From: Tridacna crocea
Taxonomy: Eukaryota > Mollusca > Bivalvia > Cardiida > Cardiidae
NCBI GenBank assembly: GCA_943736015.1
Contig: OX031057.1
Location: 59,292,001 to 59,356,000, forward strand
Direction: 5' to 3'
DNA: 64,000 bases
In this document: positions 42,001-54,000 of the stretch, in pieces
Layout of the letters: each line of letters starts with the position of its first letter
Numbering within the stretch: the first letter of the stretch is position 1
Program-made: the position numbers and the translations under genes
Notes under the pieces: generated by a model
Told to the model about the DNA's origin: nothing
The model's database searches: none
The model's input: only the letters and a program-made list of their open reading frames with translations

Positions 42001-45000
42001 TTTCAGGCAGAAATATAGATTGTTTAAAGGTTAGTGTCCAGTTACCACAAGCTTTTTCTGACCTGGTGTCCAAGTGCATACACTGAAAATGAAATTGCTG
42101 TCTGACCAGGTTTGACACTTTTCGCAGTTTCCAGATGATCCATTTTTTCGTGACGGGTCACATTATTTTCTTACCTCAGCTTCGTCGTCAAATTCCACCA
42201 TTATCTTATAAACACACTGCATGGTAGAGTTTATACTTAGGATTGTTGTGCTGGTTGTAAACTCAAACCGTAAGTAATCCAATTCTTCAGTGATAGGGTA
42301 AAAGTCAGTGCCTGGAGGGGGGAGTTCATCGTATAAGGCTGTCAGTGGGTTATCACCATGGTATGAATATAGTGTGACATTAAATGAGAAACTGTCAATA
42401 GTATTCCGAGTGAGTGTCGCCACGTCCTCGCAGACTGTAAATGAGAATAAGATTCGTCTTTTTATTTTGTCTTGAAATATAAAAGGTCGAAAAAACTTTC
42501 AGTCCAGGGCCCGTATTCACCAACCATTCTTGAGAATATTCTTAGTCTTATTCTCCAAGCTTTTCTAGATTTGTAAGTAACACAACTTCTGATTGGCTAA
42601 ACCATTCGGTTTAGCCAATCAGAAGTTGTGTTACTTACAAATGTTCAAAATTCTGGAAAATAAGACAAAGAACGTTCTTAAGAATAGTTGGTGAATACGG
42701 GCCCTGCCCTATGAGATGAGGGCTAGATGCATCTACAGAAAGTATCGACCAAGGTCATCCTGCGTTATCCACACAGGCTGACCTTGCGATTTTTTTGTGG
42801 ATCTAGCTGGTAATTTTTCTGCGTGTCAAAGGACCGTTTTACTTCTGGATTTAGTGTGTGGTTTGACAACAAGGTTTTTTATGTAAAGCTTGGAATCTTT
42901 AGGTTGGTGCTTATACGAATTTTATCCTTTGAGCTGGGGAAACCGAGTCTGATTATGTTTCACAATTCAAAGCACCAATAATCTATTCTGTTATCATGTT
43001 TGTCATTTATAACATGTTACATACTAAACTGAATATTTGGCTCGATAAATCACACGTACACGCATCTTTTCAATTATTGAAAAACTGTTGTGGTTTTTTT
43101 TTTTTTAAGTCCATATACTATATAACATACGCAGCTTTAATAGTGATGACGAAGGATTCATGATTACATCGTAGAAGTGACGTCATCCTAGGAAAAATGT
43201 TGTGTCGAATGAAACTAGAGTTTCCTTCCAAGAGTAACAACCTACGTCACAGGAAGTGATATCGGACCTGGGCATTTTCATAACTTATGTCCGCCATATT
43301 GAAAAGTAAGTACGATATGAAGATAGAATGAGGCTAGCTTGGGTGGATACAAACGGACTACAAAGACTCTCATGTATTTATCAAAGACATTAGATGAATA
43401 CATTTAATATTTTGATGTTTTAGACAGGAATCGGATGTCTATATGCACAAACACTTTGACCAAATATCAAAAAGTGATTGGGTTTTAATAGTTGGTCGAA
43501 GTCTATTCCATTATTATAAGTAGTTAACAAAAGCTTTGACAAAAAACAAAGTCTCTAGGCATTGTACGCTTTGGAGGTCTAAAGACTTTTTCAGATCATT
43601 TAAAGGAACGATTACAAAAAAAAACCTTACCAAACACGCACACTGACTTTAAAACAAGGGTCCGATATCACTACCTGTGACGTCACACTGACGTACACAT
43701 ATGTTGTGAGGGATGTTTATTTCAAGTGTTTAAACATATGTAAGAAAACGAAGCAATCCAGGAAATAATCAGTGAGTGTAATAATAAGGTTATTACACGG
43801 CTGATGAGGGCTGGGGAGTAATATCGGCCCGCCACCTCGAAATCTGCCCTCGGGCTTAAACCCTCGGGGCCGGTATCAAGGTGGGGCCGATATCACCCTC
43901 CGGTCCTCATCAGCCGCGTAATATAACCTCTATTTACTTCGTGTCAATTTTTTTGAGCAATAACAGAACTCGGTCTGTATTCACCAACCATTCTTTAGAA
44001 AGTTCTTAGTCTTATTCTTCAGAATTTCATCAATGTGAAAGTAACAGAACTTCTGATTGGCTAAACCATTCGGTTTAGCCAATCAGAAGTTCTGTTACTT
44101 TTACTTGCAGAAAATCTTCAAGAATAAGACAAAGAACGTTCTAAAGAATCGTTGGTGAATACGGACCCTTGTATTCATCAACAGAGGAGTATGAAGGTAA
44201 TTACCGTAAGGTGTGGTGGTTGTTGGTGTTGTGGATACTGTTGTTGTTGAAAGTGTTGTTGACGTTGTCGGCTCTGAAATGAGAAAAATAGAAGACAAAA
44301 GTAAAAAGAAACCAAGCCCTTCGCACAGCGGAGAATGTACGTCCCAAGGGGCTTGTCAGTAAAATGGGTAAAAATCGAAAACGCCTAAAGATACAGGTGT
44401 CACATGCACAAGTAGGTATACACCTTTTCACCCCTCCTTCCCTCTCAAATTGCTAACTACTTAACATATAACCCCGGCTTTAGAACGTTACATGCTTTTC
44501 CCTCTTATGCTATACAATAACTGTCTGACGGGCGATGCTAAAAGTCTACCAAGAGTAATTATGAACATGAAGACATTACGTAATGTCTTGTACAATAAAG
44601 GCATGTGTAATGAGACCTGGATACTGTTTCAAAAATATATATTTAATTGAATCAATGAAAAGAAATAAAACGAATACATTTTGTTCATTTTCAATAACGA
44701 GTTTTGTTTATAAAAATAATTTTATTATACAAAACTGACTCGCTATCGCTTTCTATTTAGATTAATAACAGAAACAAAGCAAATAACATTCCTTTTTGCC
44801 GATTTTCTATGATGAATTTTAAAAAAATGGACTTATCTTGTTTATCAATACTTTGTTTATTTATTTCTAAGGCAAAACGGATTAGCTATTTAGCTATATA
44901 TAAAATATAAATTCTAGGCCTCAGTTAACTTTATGAAAGGTTTCCAAGTTTAATAAAATCTTAAAAGGATACCATTAGATAATAGCATAGACAGATGTGT

Positions 45001-48000
45001 TCTATAAACCATAGGCCGCTAAGCAGGACCCACTGATTTGATCTTGAATCTACACTGTCCTTTCATTTTTTTTGTTTTGTTTTGTTTTTGTGTTTTTTCG
45101 AACACATACGTTTGAAATAGCACTATTCGGGTTTCCAGTATAGGCTTCATATTTCAATAATTCAGTCTTAGTTTTCTTCATGAGCATTGGCGAGTTCTGA
45201 TTGCCTGGTTTTTGTTCATAGCTCCATGGAAAAAAACAGTAGTGCCTGGACTACTGCTGCAGTCAAAGTAGTGTAAACACGAGATTTCATAATGGTTTTC
45301 TTTCTATAGATATTCAGAGAGAACTGAAAACTCATTGTCACTTTGCTGGGTTGAAACAATCTTTATTTTCAACTTCTAGCATATTGAACTTCTAATAATA
45401 AATCTACTAAACCTGCAAAAGTTCAATACTATATTCTAATATGACACGCGAATTCGGCTCTATAAACACAGTGCAAGGAAAGCGTGGTAAAATATGTGAC
45501 AATCGATGCAGAGTGACGTAATTCTATATCGAGTGACGTCATTCAATGAGTGGGTTATTCAATTGAACATAGTCTTCATCCGCGTGTTTACTCCAAGTTT
45601 GAACTTGTTTTCCTTTTATTAAAAATTGGCCATGTTAGAATCGAAATTATCTTCTTTCTATCATGGTTTATCGTTCAATAAACCACGTTGTGACTTATGG
45701 GGCGCAATAAATAAACCACTCTGGCTATCGCCCTCTTGGATTATTCGTTGTGCCTCATAACTCACAACTATGGTTTATTGAACGATAAAACACAATAGGA
45801 AGATTATTTCTTAAATGACGTCACAAGTTTAGGTCATTGTTACGGCGGTATGAATTATGAATCAAATGGACATTAGAGAAATATGTAATGTTAGATTTTC
45901 AGTGAAAAGAGCTGGTAGTATTTTCAAGTGCATATTTTGTTATCTTTGATATTAATCATCTTTGATATTAAGTTAGATTTATAAGGAATGAAGTTTTTTT
46001 TTTCATGGAGGTATGAAAAAAAAAAATCTGCTAATCACACTTCGCGGTTTCATACAGTGTGATTAGGGTTTGTTTTACCTCCATGAAAACAAGAAAATTT
46101 CTCATCATTCCTTTATTGAATCTATTTGGCAGGAAAAGGGTTAAAGAATTCCATATTCTTCAGGACTTACCGTAACACAACCTGACATCGATTTCAACTT
46201 CTGCTGGTCCAGGAAAACTGCTATTTTTCATAAGAGTAATATCTATTTGTTCAATACCGATCGCATCACTGTACTCTGCTATTTCGTTGCCAAGATACGT
46301 CTGAAAAATCAAATCAATCGTATGATAATTGGCAAAGCCTGTAGGTCGATTCATGCTTAATTGTAAAATACAATACGGAACAATGGTTCTGTATTTAAGG
46401 CATCTGGCCCATAAAACATATGAGCCATGCTCTGGCAAAAGGGGCTTAATGTATTTGTGAAAAGTGTCGACCCAGGTCAGCCTGCGCAGTGCGCACAGGC
46501 TGACCTGGGCCAAACCTTTTTGCTTTTGGTCATTTTCTGTATGTCCAAGTGTAGTATATTGGTATATCCCAGAGATAGATGTAAAGGTATAGCTTGTGTT
46601 GGTATAATTGGACACTTTTACTGCCATGCTTTAGAGCTAGCTTTTGTAGCAACGTGGTAGAGTCTTTGCCTTGGGACCGGAAGTCCTTGATTCAAACCCA
46701 GCCAGAGACGGCTATTTGTGAGAACTGTTACACAAGGATATAAAGGTATAACTTGTGTTTGTGTAAGAGGACACTTATACTGCCTTACTATAGAGCTAGT
46801 TATTGTAGCAACGTCACGGGTAGAGTGTTCCCATTGAGACCCGGATGTCCTGGGTTCCAACCCTGCCAGGGACGGCTATTTGTGAGAACTGTTACACAAG
46901 GACCTGTCTACTCTATGATTAGGTCGATTGTTACACAGGTGGCAATACCATGGATCTATGATTTTTGATGACTTGCTTGACATCATGCATCAAGGAGGTG
47001 CATTAAACTCCCTTTTCAAAGATCACGGCTCATATGGAACATAAACATGAGAAGACACATTTCGTCGGTTTGCTTCCAAAACCTCGTTATTACAGCTTGT
47101 AACAAGCTGTAGTTACGAGGTTTTGGAAGCAAACCGACGATTTACAAATTTGGCATAAGCCAGTGGTGCAAAGGCATTTAAGATCAATAAAATAACGAAC
47201 TGAAACCACATGTTGATGATTTAACCTTTGGACTTATACGTAAATGAAATGAAAATATCCAATAGGGTGAAAATACCCAGATGTAGCTGCTGAAAACTTT
47301 TTGACCAGGATATTTCACCGGAATCGGGAGGTACAGATCTGTGACTAGACCATGTATTCTGTTGACCCACGATGCACTGTCCAAAAATTATCAAAATCCG
47401 TCAAAGGAGTCCAAGTCTTAAAGGCACATTAGCCCCCAAATGTAAACAACTCGGGGTCAAATCAAACACAACAGCCACGTGTGAAAATATTGCCGATGGT
47501 ATTCATTCGATGAAATAAATTTCGATCTTTCACTATTTATTTCATGCTGTTAAGCCTTTCTAAGACGAGTTTGATCAAATTCCTGTACTGTTTTTTCCGT
47601 TATTCCCCGTGGCCTACCCCTCCCGCATAGCAACGCATTACAATATTACGTCAAGTGCGAGAAATGTAAGGTATATGACGTCATAGTTCCCATCTGGTTG
47701 TTAGGCACGCGCAATTTACCTAGACAGCAAAAACGTGAAAATCGGTATTTTCACCGGTGGTACCAGTGTAAGATCAAAAAATATTTTCAGGGCTATTCCT
47801 CGATATCCTACCGGAAAGCATGAAATAAATATAATTCACTTGCGCCCCTGGATAAAATAAAGTATAACACAGCTTCTAAACCAACAAAATTTAAATATAT
47901 GATGTCAAAGATATTTACTTTTGGGACGGTTCCAGATCTTGGTGTCAGCGAGACCATATAATAATCAATCCCTGTATTTATCGGGAGGCTTATCAGGCCG

Positions 48001-51000
48001 ATCTGTGCATTGTATTCCAGCGTGATTGTTACTAGGATACCATAGCCCTGAAAGGTGTACGGACTGTTGTCGGGTCTGAAAATGGAAATAAATAAATTTT
48101 ATTTCATCAGCTTGTGGGGTGACGGCACTCGTTTTCTCATACCTTTCCCTTTTTTCGGCAAATATTTCCCTATATTAACCACAAGCTGATAAAATAAATT
48201 ATATATTATATTTCTTCTGATTATTTTGTCAACGAATGCTACTTTGAAAACTAGTGACCTCAAGTTAGTTAACCAGATTTTCGGCAGGAGGAAAATATTC
48301 ACTGCACATGACCGGGAAATAATTCCCCAAGCTTAAATGACGTCATTTCTTTACCCATAACATTTTTAAAAATAGACACAGTATGAAATATAATATACCT
48401 CTTTTATAATGGCTCCTGAAATTTCTGGGAATTTCTTTGTTCGCACAGAATCATAATTATAATTGTAACTTTTACAATTACCAAAGAGAGGAGGGGGTGG
48501 GTTTAATGTAGTAATATTTGTTTATGATACACACAGAGCTCCAGATAGAGGGAGTGGGTTTGATTTCAAAATTGAAAATATTAATTATTCTCCACTTAAA
48601 TCCTATGTTGTGGGTACTCATTAGAATCGTCTCATCGAGACGATTCTAATAAGTACTACAACATAGAGTTTGGAAAAGAAATAAAGGATTTAGTTTATCA
48701 TCACACCCTCTTATCTGAAGCTCTGTTCGCTGCACAATAAAATGGTGGAATTTTGGTAAAATGCAGAAATAAATTGACCTTTCTATATTGTGAGCTTTAT
48801 TTTATCGAATGAACATTGCATTACATTCCAGTGATTTTATGTCTTCATAATGGTCCTCCCCTACAAAATGACCCGTGGGCGTAAGGCAGAAAAATGACCC
48901 TCCCGTACAAAATGATCCGCGGCCGTAATGCAGAGAAAGGTTCTCCCCTACAAAATGATCCGTGAGCGTAATGCAGAGAAATGGTCCTCCCCTACAAAAT
49001 GATCCGCGGCCGTAATGCAGAGAAATGGTCCTCCCGTACAAGTTGACCCGCGGGCTTAATGCAGAGAAATGACCCTCCCCTACAAAATGACCCATGGGCG
49101 AAATGCAGAGAAATGGTCCACCCCTACAAAATGACCCGTGGGTGTAAGGCAGAAAAATGACCCTCCCGTACAAAATGATCCCCGGCCGTAATGCACAGAA
49201 ATGGTTCTCCCGTACAAGATGACCCGTGGGCGTAATGGAGAGAAATGGTGCTCCCCTACAAAATGATCCGCGGCCGTAATGGAGAGAAATGGTCCTCCCC
49301 TACAAAATGATCCGCGGCCGTAATGCAGAGAAAAGGTTCTCCCGTACAAGATGACCCGCGGGCGTAATGCAGAAAAATGACCCTCCCGTACAAGATGACC
49401 CGCGGGCGTAATGCAGAGAAATGGTGCTCCCCTACAAAATGATCCGTGGCCGTAATGCAGAGAAATGGTCCTGTCCTACAAAATGACCCGTGGGCGAAAT
49501 GCAGGGATGACCCACCCCTACACAATGACCCGTGGGCGTAAGGCAGAGAAATGGTCCTCCCCTACAAGATGACCTGTAGGCGTAATGTAGAGAAATGGTT
49601 CTCCCCTACAAAATGACCCACAAACATAACGCAGAGAAATGGTCCTCCCCTACAAAATGACCCGTTGGCGTAATTCAGAGAAATGACTCTCCCCTACAAA
49701 ATGACCCGCTAGCGTAATGCAGAGAAATGGTCCTCCCCTACAAGATGACCTGTGGGCGTAATGTAGAAAAATGACCCTCCCCTACAAAATGACCCATGGG
49801 CGTACTGCATAGAAATGACCTTCCCCTACAAAATGACCCATGAACGTAATGCAGAGGTTGGTCCTCCCCTACAAAATGACCCGTGAACGTAACGCAGAGA
49901 AATGGTCCTCCCCTACAAAATGACCCGTGAGTGTAATGCATAGAAATAACACTCTTCTACAAAATGACCCGTTGGCGTAATGCAGAGAAATTGTCCTCCC
50001 ATACAAGATGACCCGTTGGCGTAATGCAGAGAAATGGTCCTCCCCTACAAAATGACCCGTGAGTGTAATGCATAGAAATGACCGTCCCTACAGAATGACC
50101 CGTGGGCGTAATGCATAGAAATGACACTCCGCTACAGAATGACCCGTGGGCGTAATGCAGAGAAATTGTCCTCCCCTACAAAATGATCCGTGAGCGTAAT
50201 GCAGAGAAATGGTCCTTCCCTACAAAACGACCCGTGGGCGTAATGCATAGAAGTGACACTCAGCTACAAAATGATCCGTGAACGTAATGCAGAGAAATTG
50301 TCCTCCCCTACAAGATGACCCGTGAGCGTAATGAATAGAAGTGACACTCCGCTACAAAATGACCCGTGGGCGTAATGCAGAGAAATGGTCCTCCCCTACA
50401 AAATGATCCGTGGGCGTTATGCATAGAAATGACCTTCCCCTACAAAATGACCCGTGGGCGTAATGCAGAGAAATGGTCCTCCCCTACAAAATGATCCGTG
50501 AGCGTAATGCAGAGAAATGGTCCTTCCCTACAAAACGACCCGTGAGCGTAATGTAGAAAAATGGCCCTCCCCTACAAGATGACCTGTGAGCGTAATGTAG
50601 AAATAGCCCTCCCCTAAAAGATGACTCGTGGGCGTAATGCATAGAAATGACACTCCGCTACAAAATGATCAATGGGTGTAATGCAGAGAAATCGCCCTAC
50701 CCTACAAAATGACCCGTGAGCATAGTGCTGGGAAATGGTCCTTTCGTACAAGATGACCCATGAGCGTAATGCAGAGAAATGACCCTACCCCACAAAATGA
50801 CCCATGGGTCATTTTATTACATAGAGATATGACCCATGGATCATCATTCTACGTAGAGAAATAACCCAAGAGGATTATTTATCTATGTAGAATAATAACC
50901 CGGGTCATTCCTCAAAGTAGTGAAATGACCCATGGGCGTAATGCAGAGAAATGACACTCAGCTACTAAATGACCCGTGGGCGTAATGCAGAGAAATGGCC

Positions 51001-54000
51001 CTCCCCTACAAAATGACCCGTGGGCGTAATGCAGACAAATGACCCTCCGCTACAAAATGACCCATGGGTCATTTCATTACATAGAGAAATGACCCATGGA
51101 TCATCATTCTACGTAGAGAAATAACCCCAGTGGATTATTTATTTATGTAGAATAATAACCCGGGTCATTCCTCTACGTAGTGAAATGACCCATGAGTCAT
51201 TTTGTAGGGGAGAGCCATTTCTCTGCATTTCACCTGAACTTTTTTCCAAATAATGGCCATTTTGTAGCATTTTTGACAATTATATAAGAATTAGAAAAAA
51301 AGTTAAATAAGGAATGTAATAAATACGATAATCAAGTGGTTGTGTGTGACATTACCAAACGACAAAATCTTAGACTGGTTCAAATTGAAAGCACTTGCAG
51401 ACGACAAATTAAACATAACTAAAAAATTGCAGTTTGTTTCCAACAGGGTAGAAACATTGTGGGAAAAGGAGAAAATGCTGGTTACTTTTTCTCACAATGT
51501 TTTCAAAAGACATCTCATGGTCGTAAAAGCAGGAAATGTTTAGTCAAGACTTAAAAATCTGTCACTCGAATATTATACGGTGAAAAAACTCGATCTTCAG
51601 CCTCGATTTAAACCGCATCACAACCCATTCAAGCGACAGATTCTCAATTTCACACACCACCAGTTGATCATCCTCTTTAACCACTTTACCACACAAACAC
51701 AGCTTTAAACGACCCTGTGAAAGAAGCTTTTTGAAACATTGTGGGAATAGGAGAAAATGCTGGTAACCAGCATTTTCTCCTATTCCCACACTGTTTTTTA
51801 CCAAGCCTATAACAAATTTCAGTTTTTGAATCGCATTACTTTTGCCGTCTGCACATGCTTCCACTTTAGACCAGTCTAAGATTTTGTCGTTTGGTAAAGA
51901 GTTAAATACCGTAGAGCAGTAGCAGGAGCTGTAGATAGAGTATAACCGATCTTTTCTACGGCGATGTTTGAATCAGGTATGATGAAAGGATCAGACATTC
52001 CTGAAATCTCTTGGCAGGGATGAGGAGCTGGAATTAAAATAAGAAAAATAGATTTTAGGTAGGTATTTTTTTGTGAATTTTATAGCTACTCTCTACGTAA
52101 TATACATACATAAAGGGTAAAAGTAGTGAAATATACTAACTGGAAATGAAGTTTAAATGACAGTTATGTGTAAAGAAAAGTAGGTTCGTCAGTTAATATA
52201 ACATATATCGGCATAGAAATAAGAAAAATAATTAAATAACAAAATTCCAGTATACATTCTCGTAACTGTTTTTATCAGGCTTGATGCCATAAAAATGCCG
52301 ACAGTAATGGCATATGTTTTTGACTTAGGACATTCTGACAGAACAGTAAGTAACATACTTGTGACTTCTGTAGTAGGTGTAGTAAGCGAGGTTGTTGTTG
52401 TAGGCGTGTTACTTGTTGTCGGCGATGAGCCCGTTGTAGGCGTAGTATAAGGTGTGGTTGTTGTGGTGGGAGAGGTTGATGTTCTATAAGTCGTCTCTGT
52501 TGTAGGAGCAGTGGGAGAGGTGGTACTTGCTGATGATGTGGAAACGGTTGTAGGTGTGGTAGCCGTAGTAGGTGTGGTCCCTGTTGTGGTACTTGTTGGT
52601 GTAGTGGCGGTCGTCGGAGTAGTTCTTGTTGACGCCGTAGACGTGGTGCTTGTTGTAGACGTCGTGCCCGTTGTAGACGTCGTGCCCGTTGTAGACGTGG
52701 TGCCCGTTGTAGGTGTCGTGGCCGTTGTAGACGTCGTGCCCGTTGTAGGCGTCGTGCCCGTTGTAGACGTGGTGCCCGTTGTAGACGTCGTGCCCGTTGT
52801 AGATGTCGTGCCCGTTGTAAACGTGGTGCCCGTTGTAGACGTGGTGCCTGTTGTAGGTGTGGTGACTGTCGTGGATGATGTGCCTGTTGTGGTGGTTGTA
52901 CCTGTTGAAGGTGTTGTCCTTGTTGTTGGAGTTGTAATTGTTGAGGTTGTTGGTGTTTCTGGTATAAAAGTATATCAGATTGATACATACATGTATGACA
53001 TGGAATAAGAACATGACTTCAATCTAAATAGTCAACAGTCTGTACCACTTTGAAAATTCTTATTTCCCAAACCAGTGGCGTTCTGATCTTCAGTTTACCT
53101 TTTTGTCAGCTCACAAAATTTTAAAACTCTTTGAAGTAGAAAATGTATCTTGTAAAGTGCATTTTCTGTTCTATCCATAATGTTTGGAAAGACGCCTTTC
53201 CTTTTAGGGTCGTTAAAACACTGGGTTGTTTGGTAAAACTCAATACTTAAAAAAGGATTGGTGAAGGTTCCCGTCCTTAAAATATTCTTGCCAAAATGGC
53301 GGACATTTTTACATTGACTTTACCCCATGGAAAAAGGCTGGACATGTCTTGACAAATGTGGGATATTTCTCTAGAAAATGCAAGAATATTCCCTAGACGG
53401 AGTAGAATGCTCGTATGTCCTCAAAAAAGCGGAAGAAAATGACTGTGTAAATGTTTTTTTTTTCATGGCTCACAAGCGTATCAGAATCGTTAGATAAATT
53501 ATTTAGGAATAATTGGTCGGGTCAACCCTTAGATTGCTATGCGCGACTCACTTACTTTTTGCGGTCAGAGTAGGTCAAGATCAGACTGCGCTTTTTTCAG
53601 ACTGCACAAAAAGTGCAGTCTGATCTGTCATCAATACTGTCCGATTAGGAGGTGTTATTCCCAAAAGCGTAACTTTTAAACAGCCCTATTTGCGTTTTTA
53701 ACATCGAATGGAAAGTCTAAATTTAGCTATATAGCAGGTAACGGGTTAACCCTTTCCCGAACAAGCCCTGGTTTGCACGATCTACAGATAGAAATCTTTT
53801 GAAAACATTATGGGAAAACGAGAAAATGCTGGTAACCAGCATTTTCTCCCTTTCCCACAATGTTTTCTGCCCTACCGGAAACAACTTTCAATTTTTGAGT
53901 CACTATTTTTTTGCCGTCTGCAAGTGCTTTCAATTTGGGCATGTCCAAAATTTTGTCAGTTGATAAAGAGTTAAACAAATTCTCGTCATCTTCAAGCTAC

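Larger units (their letters stand above)
45890..52958. repeat. Segmental duplication carrying domain II and its Thr exon
   Basis: Collinear with 58060-64000 and beyond, including exons 5-8, the SINE pair, the hairpins and the 44-bp minisatellite. The left boundary is near TTAGATTTTCAGTGAAAAGA. Confidence 0.92.

Noticed and set aside
48802-49941. Several minus-strand frames of 67-123 codons with HFVGE/SFCRGG repeats
   Set aside because: They lie wholly within the 44-bp minisatellite. The unit is not a multiple of three and the frames are periodic by-products.
52275-53014. His/Asn/Tyr-rich and Gln/Arg/Leu-rich frames longer than the Thr frame
   Set aside because: Both run through the splice sites, and neither fits the phase 1-1 exon shared with 63883-64000.
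53420-53500. Possible extra exon between exons 4 and 5
   Set aside because: No acceptor-donor pair with phase 1-1 and an open Thr-rich or Cys-rich frame could be found in 53000-58300.
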